The position numbers were made by a program, and so were the translations under genes. Positions 14,925-24,600 of a stretch of DNA of 28,345 nucleotides are shown here, piece after piece. The notes under the pieces are model-generated. The model did not search any database. It saw only the letters and a list, made by a program, of their open reading frames with translations, and had not been told where the DNA came from. Positions within the stretch are counted from its first letter, which is position 1. Every line of letters begins with the position of its first letter. Origin of the DNA: CAZNDN01 sp964571815 (GTDB lineage: Bacteria > Fibrobacterota > Chitinivibrionia > Chitinivibrionales > WJKA01); assembly GCA_964571815.1 (NCBI GenBank), contig CAZNDN010000041.1, forward strand, positions 1 to 28,345, in the 5' to 3' direction.

Positions 14925-15194
14925 ATGATTTCCGCGGGATTTGCCGAGTTGAGAAGAAAGGCCGCCTCCTCCTTCGATCGAGTGGAAAACGGCGAGACGG
15001 TCGTCGTCACCCGTAACGGCAAGCCGATCGCCGAAACCGGAAGCGAGACGATGTGGAATCTCTGCGACGATGCCGCTCCGAGATCTCCCCGGCCGGGAGA
15101 TCAGGAGACCGCCTCCCGGGCCACGAACGGTCCTCAATTACAGCCCCGCATTACGCACATGTCCGGCGCTTTACCTTCCTTACCAGCGCCTTGA
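14925..15194 (+). CDS. Orphan Phd/YefM-like antitoxin, probably with altered C-terminus
   Basis: ATG 14925 follows GGGAG six bases away. Residues 1-38 read as the Phd/YefM DNA-binding fold: ISAGFAELRRKAASSFDRVE followed by NGETVVVTRNGKPIAE. This matches the family pattern of ...ELR...L...DRV..GETVVVTRxGKPVA. The remaining 50 residues do not look like a toxin-binding antitoxin tail. They are Pro/Arg-rich and overlap the end of the convergent DUF4954 gene by 44 bp, so a frameshift or truncation near 15030 is likely. No toxin gene (Doc, YoeB or PIN type) follows. It may still bind DNA as a small autorepressor-like protein, or be a decaying remnant. Confidence 0.6.
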   Translation: MISAGFAELRRKAASSFDRVENGETVVVTRNGKPIAETGSETMWNLCDDAAPRSPRPGDQETASRATNGPQLQPRITHMSGALPSLPAP

Positions 15195-17361
15195 ACGCAG
15201 CGGTTTCTTCCTTGACCCGTGCCACGAAGCTGTTGGTCTCGGGGGTACCCGCCACGGCTTTCATTTCGGCGGCGTTGCTGTAGGTGTTCCGTCTGAAAAA
15301 GCTCTCATAGTCCTTGGATCGACTTGTGTACACTCGTTCGGCGATCAACTCCTGGATTTTCGCGGCTTCAGCAAGGGCGCTTCGCCACTGCTCACGCGAG
15401 GGCGAGGACGTGTCGTAGAGGCAGCACAGGACCGCGAACGCGTGGCGCTGCTTGGCCGACGGGTAGGCGTTCCAGAGGCGGTCGTAGCGACGATGGATCT
15501 TGTTCCACGTGTTGAGCGAGCCGGACTCAATATCGGCTATCAACGATTCGACGTCGTCGGCCGGCACAAGCTGACCGCCGAGGTTGACCCATTGCGTGAC
15601 TCGAGGACCTTTCAGTGCCCTGCACATTGACGCAAATGACGCGCGCGGATTGTCGGTAAAGTATTCCAGGAGGTTTTTCACCGCATAGTAATGCGCCATC
15701 CGGCGGTACGCTTCGTAACCTTCACGTACCTTGAGGACCACTACCTTGCGGGAGGATTTTTCCATTCGCTCTCCCGGCACTTCAAGCTCGTCGACCTTTC
15801 CGGGCGATTCGGTGAGGAGACGAACACCAAGGGCCGCCATGTCTGCTTCACTCCGCCGATTGACTCCTTTGCCGGTTGCGTCCACGAAGGCGCGGGCCGT
15901 CCACTGTGCAATAAGCTCAAGGGCCTTCAGAATCTCCTCCACCGTGTCGGGTGCCAGGGAATCGAATTCGACGTGCTGCGCTTTTGTCTTTCGTTTGTCG
16001 CGGGTCTGGAACTTCCAGGTGTTCCGTGCCAGAGCGTACATGTTGTACATCCACCAGTAGGCGGGCATGACCTCGAGCCTGCCGCGGGTCACGTCGTTGT
16101 TGACCAGCGAAAAGGGCAGGGGAATGTCCATTTCGGCGGGGTAGTCGCCCTTGGCAAGCAGCGTGAAGGAGGCAAACCGGCAGGAATGCTTCACACTGGT
16201 GCACAGACCGGGCCAGAACCCCCTGCCTGCCTCGATCTCGCCGTCGTTGGCCCGACTGTTGTGATTGGAACCTACGGTGGCGCCCGCCGCCAGGTTGCTC
16301 TGCCCCTTCACCAGCGAGGCGATCAGGAACGAGTTGTTGTGATGTTGCTCGTGCGCGGGAAAAATCAGGTTGTTGAGCATCTCGCAGCATGACACCGTGG
16401 AGTTGGGCCCCAGGAAGGAATTGAGCAGCCGGGCGCCGTACTTGAGATTGGAGTTGTTTCCCAGGATGAATCGTACCGCCTTGCAGCCGTAGAAAACCTT
16501 GCACCCCAGCCCAACAATGCCGTTGACCATCTCGACGCCTTCACCGATCTGCGTCGGTTCGTCCTTGTTGGACTTGACGGTGAGGTTTTTCAGCTTGTTG
16601 GCGCCCTTGGCATAGCAGAAGCTTCCGAACTTGACGTCTTTGATGATCCGGGAATTTTTGATCACGCAGTGCTCGCCGACCATTCCATAGTAGCCCCGCC
16701 GGGAGTCGAAGCCGCTCTGGGTAATGTTGAGCAGGTTTTTCCTGAGGCGGCCCCGGTCGCGATACTTCGCCCACAAATAGGCGTCGGCGGGAACCATGTC
16801 GTCAAACGGCGCAATGTTTCTTCCGCCGGTTTCGTTCATGAGTTCGAGTGTGACGCGTACCTCCTCCCGCTCTCCGTCCTTGATAATGCCGTTGCCGAAT
16901 TTCGCGTGATTGGTCGTATGCATTTCGTCGATATTCAGCAGCATGCAGCAGTCGCCGATGATATAGTGGGCCAGGTAGCGTACGTTGTGCAGAGCGACGT
17001 CATCACCGATGTCGCAGGAGACGATGCGGCAGTTGGTGATACCCGCGGGCATGGTGAGGTCGTGGTGGCTCAGCATGACCCGGCGCAGTCGACCGATGCG
17101 CACGAGCCCGAAGAATTCGGTGGTGCGGACCAGACCCGGCTCGAAATCCTTCGATACCTGGAGTCGCCCCCAGTCGTCGCAGGTATTGCCGTTCTTCACC
17201 AGCTCGTCGATTTCCCCCGACCGGAGGGTTCTCCACTTCCCCGGAGGTTGCGGGTTCTGCCGGTTGCGGAGATAGTACTCATCCTTGCCTTTCGGCAGGA
17301 AGCGGGAGGGGATGAAGTCTCTTCCGATTCTCTCCGCCGGACAAATCGTGACGTGATCCAT
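15151..17361 (-). CDS. DUF4954 family protein with left-handed beta-helix
   Basis: The 736-residue product matches DUF4954: near the N-terminus ELVKNGNTCDDWGRLQVS and FFGLVRIGRLRRV, then many hexapeptide-like turns (NCRIVSCDIGDDVALHNV, YIIGDCCMLLNI, FGNGI, IGEGVEMVNGIVGLGCKV). The conserved MNETGGRNIAPFD is followed by a second helix region with LGPNSTVSCCEMLNNL and HNNSFLIASLVKGQSNLAAG. The C-terminal ~300 residues are helical. Hexapeptide-repeat helices usually belong to acyl- or nucleotidyl-transferases of sugars, but no activity is established for this family. I chose the ATG at 17361 because AGGA lies five bases upstream and conserved sequence begins there. A 220-bp gap separates it from the upstream DUF362 gene on the same strand. 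The family is frequent in Bacteroidota and Spirochaetota, which fits the proposed affiliation. Confidence 0.85.
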   Translation of the reverse strand: MDHVTICPAERIGRDFIPSRFLPKGKDEYYLRNRQNPQPPGKWRTLRSGEIDELVKNGNTCDDWGRLQVSKDFEPGLVRTTEFFGLVRIGRLRRVMLSHHDLTMPAGITNCRIVSCDIGDDVALHNVRYLAHYIIGDCCMLLNIDEMHTTNHAKFGNGIIKDGEREEVRVTLELMNETGGRNIAPFDDMVPADAYLWAKYRDRGRLRKNLLNITQSGFDSRRGYYGMVGEHCVIKNSRIIKDVKFGSFCYAKGANKLKNLTVKSNKDEPTQIGEGVEMVNGIVGLGCKVFYGCKAVRFILGNNSNLKYGARLLNSFLGPNSTVSCCEMLNNLIFPAHEQHHNNSFLIASLVKGQSNLAAGATVGSNHNSRANDGEIEAGRGFWPGLCTSVKHSCRFASFTLLAKGDYPAEMDIPLPFSLVNNDVTRGRLEVMPAYWWMYNMYALARNTWKFQTRDKRKTKAQHVEFDSLAPDTVEEILKALELIAQWTARAFVDATGKGVNRRSEADMAALGVRLLTESPGKVDELEVPGERMEKSSRKVVVLKVREGYEAYRRMAHYYAVKNLLEYFTDNPRASFASMCRALKGPRVTQWVNLGGQLVPADDVESLIADIESGSLNTWNKIHRRYDRLWNAYPSAKQRHAFAVLCCLYDTSSPSREQWRSALAEAAKIQELIAERVYTSRSKDYESFFRRNTYSNAAEMKAVAGTPETNSFVARVKEETAAFKALVRKVKRRTCA

Positions 17362-17581
17362 GGGTTCCTGCTCCCGGTTGCATGAATGAATGCGATTGCA
17401 CCGCGTGCGTTTCCAGTGCTTAGAAATTACTCGTTGCCGCGGGAGGTGTGCGTGCCGTTGCGGGAGTAAGGAAGGCGGCGTGCCACACAATCGGTCTCAT
17501 TGCACGGGGACGTTGGAAAGGCCGCACCGAGCGCGCGAAGAGCAGATGGCGGTGGGCTCGCTTGCCGCCGCCGGCGTCCGG

Positions 17582-19012
17582 CTATCTTCGTACCGTCAAG
17601 CGTCCCACAACTCCGGGCGCTTCGCGGCACGTAACCAGGTAGGTGCCGGCGCCCACCTGCCGACCGCCCTCGTCTCTTCCGTCCCAGGAGAGTGTTGTCG
17701 TGCCGGCACTCGCGGAGCCGGCCACCTGCCGGCGTACCACCCGGCCTTTCGGATCGGTTATGGTGATGCGGGGTGTGTCGCTGAGAGAAGGGAGGCGGAT
17801 GGTGGTGCGTGACGTCCGGTATCCGCCGCCGGTCGGCCGGAATTCCACCGTAAGCGACGACCCCCGGGGAGAACGGCTGAGGCTCGGTCGTGCCTGAACG
17901 TAGTCTGCGGCGTCAACGAAGTCGAGGTTGCGTATCTCCTCCGACGATGGATCGTAGCCGAACGATTCCAGGATCGTGTCAAGCGCTTCGTGGTTGATAT
18001 GGTAGCTGCTGCCGGGGTAATTGTTCATATCCATGATATCGACAGGCTCACGGATTCTTGTGGCCACGAGGTAGTCCAGTACCGGTCCGAAGGTGCTCAT
18101 GGCGAGGCGGTCGTTGCGTACCAGGTCATTCCTGGTCGGCCCATCCTTCATTGCCCAGATCGAATCGACGATGCAGAGCTGCTGCCGGGTCGGCGTGCCT
18201 CCCAGGATTGGATCCGACATGTTCATCGCGATCATCTCGTTGAGACTGGGGCAGGAAAACTTGATCGACCCCACGTGGTTCTTCATGGTGAGCGTGAATC
18301 CGCCCTTGTTGTTCTGACTGTGTCCCTTGTTGATCGCGCAGTTGACCAGGATGTCGGTGGGGTACTCCGGCGTGCCGCCGTTGTTCTTGTACACGAGGTT
18401 CGTACACGACCATGAGTAGCTTCCGTACGCCATGTCATCCCTCATGCCCGCCTCGTGATCGGTTTGCACATGGACATTGTCGGGAAGACCGTTTCCTACG
18501 TAGGATGCGTACTTGCCGTATGCCTTGTGATCCGCATCGTAGATGGTGATATTTCCCGGCTCTATGCCGAGATTGATCAATTCGCGGCATACCTTGTCGA
18601 CTACGGCGAGGCGAACGAGAAAATGCGAGGCGATGCAGTTGACTTTGATCGCGGCCCTGCTCTGGCTGAATCCCTTTGCGGGCTCCTGGAAGATGGTTCC
18701 CCAGGCCTCGCCGGCCGTGCCCTTCTCCGCCAGGGCCATGGCCATCCGGTCCAGATTGTCATGGACTTTCTGCGTATCCACCGCGGCGTTCTGGTCCTCG
18801 AATCTGGTGGGAATTGTCCGATTGTCGGAGGTGATCATAGATTCATCACGGCACACTACCGCCCGCAAGTTGTCGATAGCCGGATTAACGTTGGTCCCGG
18901 GCTGCCATGAGCCGCGCGCGGCGCGTACCGGTCCGGCTTTCGAGGATACGGCCAGACCGGCGGCGCTTGCCACCGACGACTTCAGGAAATCACGTCGCGT
19001 TCGTGGATCCAT
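17582..19012 (-). CDS. Tat-exported DUF362 protein with C-terminal FlgD-like Ig domain
   Basis: The 476-residue product starts at the ATG ending at 19012 with GGAG five bases upstream. The N-terminus has a twin-arginine signal, RTRRDFLKSSVASAAGLAV, so it should be exported folded through the Tat system. Residues about 90-380 resemble the DUF362 fold: RAAIKVNCIASHFLVRLAVV, INLGIEPGNITIYDAD, ILVNCAINKGHSQNNKGGFT with TMKNHVGSI, then CIVDSIWAMKDGPTRND. DUF362 domains in ferredoxin-like proteins bind 4Fe-4S clusters, but no CxxCxxC cluster motif is present here. Residues about 390-476 form a FlgD-type Ig module (ITITDPKGRVVRRQVAG, LSWDGRDEGGRQVGAGTYLV). The role is unknown; the export and Ig tail suggest an envelope location. 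Its own promoter seems to lie just upstream. Confidence 0.85.
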   Translation of the reverse strand: MDPRTRRDFLKSSVASAAGLAVSSKAGPVRAARGSWQPGTNVNPAIDNLRAVVCRDESMITSDNRTIPTRFEDQNAAVDTQKVHDNLDRMAMALAEKGTAGEAWGTIFQEPAKGFSQSRAAIKVNCIASHFLVRLAVVDKVCRELINLGIEPGNITIYDADHKAYGKYASYVGNGLPDNVHVQTDHEAGMRDDMAYGSYSWSCTNLVYKNNGGTPEYPTDILVNCAINKGHSQNNKGGFTLTMKNHVGSIKFSCPSLNEMIAMNMSDPILGGTPTRQQLCIVDSIWAMKDGPTRNDLVRNDRLAMSTFGPVLDYLVATRIREPVDIMDMNNYPGSSYHINHEALDTILESFGYDPSSEEIRNLDFVDAADYVQARPSLSRSPRGSSLTVEFRPTGGGYRTSRTTIRLPSLSDTPRITITDPKGRVVRRQVAGSASAGTTTLSWDGRDEGGRQVGAGTYLVTCREAPGVVGRLTVRR

Positions 19013-19042
19013 GGGAACTCCTTCCGCTGCATGCCCCCTAGT

Positions 19043-19072
19043 AGTATACATGATGTTTTCCGGTTTTGCCAC
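19043..19072 (-). promoter_or_regulatory. Candidate promoter of the Tat-DUF362 gene
   Basis: On the minus strand GTGGCA (19072-19067) and TATACT (19048-19043) are 18 bases apart, matching sigma-70 boxes at 4/6 and 5/6. Transcription would start near 19036, leaving a 24-base leader that contains the GGAG ribosome binding site. Confidence 0.4.
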
Positions 19073-19238
19073 TCAACCGCCGGCGAAGGGAGACCGGCCG
19101 GAATCGCCGGCGGTCGGCGCCCGCGGAAGGAATCCACGGCGACCCTGGCGCCGGAGGCGGCATGTCGCACCCCGATGGTTCCCTCGGCGAAACAGGTACG
19201 CGGGATCAGCGAAAAGTTTCCCCGTGCGCCGGGCCGGT

Positions 19239-20021
19239 TCAATCGAAGTCCATCCTGATCCTCAATCCCCGCCGGTGCAGATACTCCTTGATTTCGCGAA
19301 TCGAAAACTCCCGGTAGTGCAGGATGGACGCCACCAGGGCCGCGTCCGCCATGCCCTCGGTCAGAACCCTGTAGAGGTGTTCGGGCTTGCCGCCGCCGCC
19401 CGATGCGATGACGGGGATCGTGACCGCCTCGGCCACCGCCCGGGTCAGCTCCAGATCGTAGCCCTCTTTGGTTCCGTCGGCGTCAATCGAATTGACCACC
19501 AGTTCCCCGGCCCCCCGTTGCTCTCCCTCACGTGCCCACACCAGGGCGTCGATTCCCGCCGGCGTGCGGCCGCCGTGCGTAACGATTTCGAACCCCGACG
19601 GTATCGATTCGCTCCGGGGGCATCGGCGAACGTCCATGGAAAGCACTACGCATTGAGCACCGAACGCGTCCGATGCTTCGCCGATCACCTTCGGGCTCTG
19701 AACCGCGGCCGTATTATAGTTGACCTTCTCGGCACCGGCGAGAAGCACCTTCCGCGCATCGTCGACCGTCCGCAATCCCCCGCCGACCGAGAAGGGGATG
19801 AATACCTGTGAAGCGACCCGGTCGACCACATCGATCATGATGCCGCGTTTTTCGCTGGAGGCCGTGATATCATAGAGCACCAGTTCATCGAGACCCGCTT
19901 CGAAATACTCCCGGGCCCGGGCTACCGGCTCGCCGATGTCTCTGGTGTTCACGAACTTGATACTCTTGGCAAGTTTGCCGGCCCGGACATCCAGGCAGGC
20001 AATCAGGCGCTTGCTCAACAT
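19239..20021 (-). CDS. hisF: Imidazole glycerol phosphate synthase cyclase subunit
   Basis: HisF uses ammonia from HisH to convert PRFAR to imidazole glycerol phosphate and AICAR in histidine synthesis. The 260-residue TIM barrel keeps Asp11 in LIACLDVRAGK and Asp130 in VVLSMDVRR, the two catalytic acids. It also has the phosphate loops SVGGGLRT and VIASGGGGK, and NSIDADGTKEGYD. A short insertion after Asp130 (CPRSESIPSGFE) and the wording DITASSEKRGIMIDVV match a HisF subtype common in Deltaproteobacteria and relatives. The ATG overlaps the hisH stop in ATGTTGA, showing translational coupling, with GGAGGG upstream. No hisA, hisG or hisB is adjacent, so the rest of the pathway must be elsewhere. 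Confidence 0.93.
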   Translation of the reverse strand: MLSKRLIACLDVRAGKLAKSIKFVNTRDIGEPVARAREYFEAGLDELVLYDITASSEKRGIMIDVVDRVASQVFIPFSVGGGLRTVDDARKVLLAGAEKVNYNTAAVQSPKVIGEASDAFGAQCVVLSMDVRRCPRSESIPSGFEIVTHGGRTPAGIDALVWAREGEQRGAGELVVNSIDADGTKEGYDLELTRAVAEAVTIPVIASGGGGKPEHLYRVLTEGMADAALVASILHYREFSIREIKEYLHRRGLRIRMDFD

Positions 20022-20635
20022 CCCGCGCCCTCCCAGGTGCAGAAGTTTTTCAGAAGCCGAAGGCCCACCTTCCCGCTTTTTTCGGGGTGAAACTGCGAGG
20101 CGAAGAGGCTGCCCGAGGCGATGACCGCCGGAAATTCGACTTCGTAGTCACACGTAGCAATCACCTGTTCGTCGAGCGCCGGCCGGGGGAAGAACGAATG
20201 CACGAAGTAGAACTCGCTCTCGGCTCGAATTCCCTGGAGGACCGGGTGCGGGCGCAGAACCCGAATCCTGTCCCATCCCATATGAGGAATTTTGAGACGT
20301 GGATCCAGCAGTGTGAACTTTCGCGTTTCGCCTTCGAGCAAACCGACACACTGTGTGTCGCCCTCCTCCGAGTGCGACAACACAATCTGGGTCCCCAGAC
20401 AGATACCGAGAATGGGGGTTCCCCGTTCAAAGGCTTCACGCAAGGCCTGATCCAGCCCCCTTGAGCGGATACACTCCATTGAAGCGGCGGCATGACCGAC
20501 TCCCGGAAAAATCACCCGACGCGCCGAGAGCACCTCCCCGGGGTCGGGCGTGATCCGGCAGGGCATGCCAAGGTAGTCCAGGGCTCGCTTCACCGACGTA
20601 AGATTGCCGGCATTGTAGTCGATGATGCTGATCAT
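20015..20635 (-). CDS. hisH: Imidazole glycerol phosphate synthase glutaminase subunit
   Basis: HisH hydrolyses glutamine and channels ammonia to HisF. The 206-residue class I amidotransferase begins MISIIDYNAGNLTSVKRAL, the usual HisH start, and GGAGAG lies four bases upstream; in-frame codons further upstream are not conserved. The oxyanion strand is IFPGVGHAAASM. The nucleophile is the Cys in ILGICLGTQIV, and the His and Glu of the triad are in SQFHPEKSGKVG. It overlaps hisF by seven bases, so the two subunits are made together. It is divergent from the HAD phosphatase gene, 196 bp apart. Confidence 0.94.
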   Translation of the reverse strand: MISIIDYNAGNLTSVKRALDYLGMPCRITPDPGEVLSARRVIFPGVGHAAASMECIRSRGLDQALREAFERGTPILGICLGTQIVLSHSEEGDTQCVGLLEGETRKFTLLDPRLKIPHMGWDRIRVLRPHPVLQGIRAESEFYFVHSFFPRPALDEQVIATCDYEVEFPAVIASGSLFASQFHPEKSGKVGLRLLKNFCTWEGAGC

Positions 20636-20831
20636 TGACTCTCCGCATTGTACGGGCCAAACCATACAAAATAGTTCACACTGCCGACGCTCGGCACGCC
20701 GGACGTTGCGTCGGTGTACCCGCAACCGCTTCGCGCCGGGACGCTCGGGATGTATCTTTTCAAACTTCAATACTCTGCTGTTTCGCAGGCGGCCCTCATG
20801 CGCCTGTTCATCGGAATCCTGTGTCACGGGT

Positions 20832-21614
20832 ATGAAACACTACACAGCCTATCTGTTTGACGTCGACGGTACGCTTCTGGATACAACCGAATTGATTTAC
20901 CGCTCATTCGTTTACACGTTGCATAGGTTTGCGGACAAGGAAATCACTCGTGAAACCGCCGTTCGCCACATGGGCCTGCCGTTGCGGGACCAGATCGAGA
21001 CGTATCTGGGGCCGATGTCGGATGAGCGGTATGGAGAGATTGCCGGGGCTCACATGGAACACCAACTGCGCATCTATCCGGACTTTCTTGCCCTTTTCCC
21101 CGGAGTCGTGAAGATGCTGGCGCTGCTGCGGGAGCGGGGTGCGCGGATTGCGGCCGTTACGTCACGCCGTATGCATTCTCTAAATCTTTACCTTAAGGAG
21201 ATGGAGATCGACGGTTTCTTTCACGCCCGTATTACTCCCGAAAGCACGAAGCGCCACAAGCCTCATCCGGAGCCGGCGCTCAAGGCGTTGGAGCTTCTGG
21301 GAGCCGCGGCGGGAGAGACGGTTTTCGTGGGTGATTCGGAGTTTGACATGCGCTGCGGGGCGGCCGCCGGGGTGGATACGGCATTTGCCGCGTGGGGCAA
21401 TGAGGGGCTCCTGCCCGCGGGGGCTTCCGCGACGTGCGTGCTCGAAAGTCCTCTGCAACTCTGTGCGCACACTGCCGCCGCAGCGGGAGTGATGCACGCG
21501 GCCGATGCCGCGAAGGGACACACCGCGGACCGGCCGCGCACTGCTTCGGGGGAGACCTCTCGGGCCAACGGCCTCGACGGAGGAGTCCGAGAGCCGGGGA
21601 AGACGACCGATTAG
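20832..21614 (+). CDS. HAD-superfamily phosphatase (phosphoglycolate phosphatase/PpaX-like)
   Basis: The 260-residue product carries all four HAD motifs. Motif I is YLFDVDGTLLDTT with nucleophile Asp10 and acid Asp12. Motif II is AAVTSRR, motif III the Lys in KRHKPHPEP, and motif IV VFVGDSEFDMRCG. The helical cap between motifs I and II is of the C1 type. These enzymes hydrolyse small phosphate esters; the cap resembles phosphoglycolate phosphatase Gph and pyrophosphatase PpaX, and the substrate cannot be read from sequence. After about residue 210 there is a ~45-residue Ala/Gly/Thr-rich extension that the family normally lacks and that is probably disordered. Its ribosome binding site is weak. 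It lies 54 bp before mfd on the same strand. Confidence 0.85.
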   Translation: MKHYTAYLFDVDGTLLDTTELIYRSFVYTLHRFADKEITRETAVRHMGLPLRDQIETYLGPMSDERYGEIAGAHMEHQLRIYPDFLALFPGVVKMLALLRERGARIAAVTSRRMHSLNLYLKEMEIDGFFHARITPESTKRHKPHPEPALKALELLGAAAGETVFVGDSEFDMRCGAAAGVDTAFAAWGNEGLLPAGASATCVLESPLQLCAHTAAAAGVMHAADAAKGHTADRPRTASGETSRANGLDGGVREPGKTTD

Positions 21615-21668
21615 CACGTTTGCATTGAACCGCGGCGATACATCACACATTTCCATAGTGGAGAAAAG

Positions 21669-24600
21669 GTGAGTTTTCCTTCGCTGGAGTCGGCATGGGA
21701 ACGGAACTCGTTTCCGTATCTGCGGCAGTACCGTGAACACTCCGGTCCACCGGTGCGTTTTCAGGGACTTGCCGGGGCCGCCGACGCCTTCCTTGCGGCC
21801 GATCTGCTGAGTTCGTCCGATGCCCCGGTTGTCGTTGCCGTCGAAAACGCCAGGAGAGCCGAGGCGTTTGCCGAAGACTGCCGGAGCTATCTCGGGTGCG
21901 AGTCGGTGTGCCTGCTGCCGTCTCGGGACCCCGTGCCCTACAACATGAAATCCCCTTTCGGCCCTACGATCGAATCCCGTCTGCGGGCACTGGCGCGGAT
22001 GATGGACGGGGAACGGGCGGTGTATGTCGTACCGGCCCCCGCGTTGTTGCAGAAAGTGCCGCCGCGAAAGGAGCTTTTCAACCGTATCATTCGCCTGGAA
22101 ACAGGTGATGAAGTGGAGCGGGAGCAACTCAACGTCTGGCTCCTTGAGAACGGTTTCCACAAGGAGACGCTGGTCTCGGACCTGGGAACGTTTTCGGTTC
22201 GGGGCGACATCATCGATATCTACCCTTTCATGACCGAGAACCCGATTCGCGTGGAACTCTGGGGAAACACCATCGAGTCGATACGGGAATTCGATGTTTT
22301 CTCGCAGAAATCGAAGCAGCGTCGCGGCGAGGTCGAGATCTTTCCCATGCGGGAGTTCTGTTTTTCCGATGAGGACGTGGGTGAGGCGGTGAAGGGGATG
22401 CGGAACCGCGGGCTGAAAGGCGAGGGAGACCCGGCTTCGGTGGACCTGCTGGAACATCAGTGGAACATGCTGGGAGACCACGAAGGAACCGAGTGGTACC
22501 TGCACTGGTTTCCTGTCCCTGTCGTGTCGCTGTTTGACTTCATCCCCCCGGGGGCCACATTTGTGTGGGACGACCTCCTGGGCCCCGATCCCCGTCTGAC
22601 CGTGTGCCGGGAGAACTACCAACGGCATCTCTCGAGGGTGCCCGGGCGATTTCTTCCGTTGGTCTCGCCTCCCGACAAGCTTCTTGTTGACCAGGAGCAC
22701 ATAAAGCGGGAGCTTCAGTCTTCCCGCCTTGTCTATGTGGATACCGGGAGCGTTGGGTCTGAGACGAGGGAGATCCGGTGCGGATTCGGGCAGCAACCCT
22801 CACTTCCTCGAAATATCGATTCTATCGCGAAGGAACTTCAGGGGCGGCACGAACAGGGTGTTCACACCGTGATCGTCTCACCCAACGTGGGAGCGGCCGA
22901 ACGCTTGTGGGAGCTGCTGGGCGAACGGTGTCCGTTTCTGGAGATCGACATCGGTCTGCTGCACGACGGTTTTATCGACAACGTAAACGGTCGGGCAATA
23001 TACTCCGAAGCTCGCCTTTTTCATCATCGGCCACGGCCCACCCGGCATCACCGGATAAAGGGCGGCACGCCCCTGCCGGCGTACGATGCTCTTTCGCCGG
23101 GGGATTACGTGGTGCATGTCGACCACGGAATCGGTCGATTTGCCGGAATCCGGCGAATCGAGGCGGGAGGGGTCCAACGGGACTGCATGGCCCTGAGCTT
23201 CAAGGAGAAGGCACAGCTCTTCGTGCCGGTCGACGATTTCCACAAGGTGCGGAAATACGTGGGTGGGGAAGGGGCATCGCCGGCGCTTTCCCGGTTGGGA
23301 AGCGGCGCATGGGAGAAGCTGAAGAGCCGGACCCGGCGATCGCTGAAAGAGATGGCGCAGGAGTTGATACAGTTGTACGCCGATCGTCGTTTTCGAGAAG
23401 GGATTGCGTTCCCGGCCGACACAATGTGGCAGCGGGAGTTCGAGGATTCATTCAGCTACGAGGAGACTCCCGATCAGGCCGCGGCGATCAAGCAGGTGAA
23501 AAAGGATATGGAGGCATCGAAGCCGATGGATCGCCTTATTTGCGGAGACGTGGGATTCGGCAAGACCGAGGTGGCCATGCGTGCGGCGTTCAAGGCCGCG
23601 ACCAACGGGCACCAGGTTGCGTTCCTGGCTCCAACCACAATCCTGGCGTACCAGCACTACGTAACGTTCAAAGAACGAATGGCCAGTTTTCCGCTCAAAA
23701 TCGATTTAATCTCCAGGTTCCGCACGGCCCGGGAGCAGAAGGGAGTGGTTGCCGGGATTGCCGCCGGGAAGGTCGATGTCGTCATCGGCACCCATCGTCT
23801 CCTGTCCCGCGACATTCGCTTCAAGAACCTGGGACTGCTGGTGGTCGACGAGGAGCAGAAGTTCGGCGTGCGGCACAAAGAGAAGCTCAAGCAGCTCCGC
23901 ACCACTATCGATGTACTGTCTATGACGGCCACACCCATTCCCCGTACGTTGCACATGTCCTTGATCGGCGCGCGTGACTTCTCGATAATGAATACTCCTC
24001 CGCAAAACCGTCTTCCCGTCGAGACGAGGGTGGGCGAGTACAACCATGAACTTGTCCGCAACGCCGTCGAGAACGAACTGGAGCGCGGCGGACAGGTCTT
24101 CGTAGTTCACAATCGTATCAAGAATCTTGAAGGATTCGTGCAGCAGATCGAGCAGCTCGTCCCCCGGGCTCGCATTGCATGGGCGCACGGACGCATGGAG
24201 GAGCGGCAGTTGGAGTCGATCATGAAACAGTTTCTCGCGGGCCGCTTCGATGTGCTCGTGTCGACGGTGATCATCGAAAACGGGCTCGATATCGCCAACG
24301 TGAACACCTTGATCGTCAACAATGCCCATGCAATGGGCCTGGCGCAGCTCTACCAGCTTCGCGGCCGGGTCGGCAGGTCTTCGGAGCAGGCATACGCATA
24401 TCTGCTGACCCCGCCGGTTGAACGGATTGAAGAAAAGTCACTGCGTCGACTTCGTGCGCTCGAGCAGTACACCGAGTTGGGTTCGGGTTTTCAAATCGCT
24501 ATGCGTGACCTGGAAATCCGCGGCGCCGGCACGATACTGGGAACGCGACAACACGGATTCATCGCGGCGGTAGGCTTTGACATGTACTGCAGGCTGCTGG

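Noticed and set aside
19239..20635. HisF/HisH paralogues of LPS amidination pathways
   Set aside because: The HisF motifs (DITASSEKR, HGGRT, DGTKEGYD, both catalytic Asp) are those of the histidine enzyme, and no WbpG-like amidotransferase is adjacent.
21180..22796. Minus-strand open frame of 538 codons
   Set aside because: Antisense of the HAD gene end and of mfd; composition is of the antisense type.
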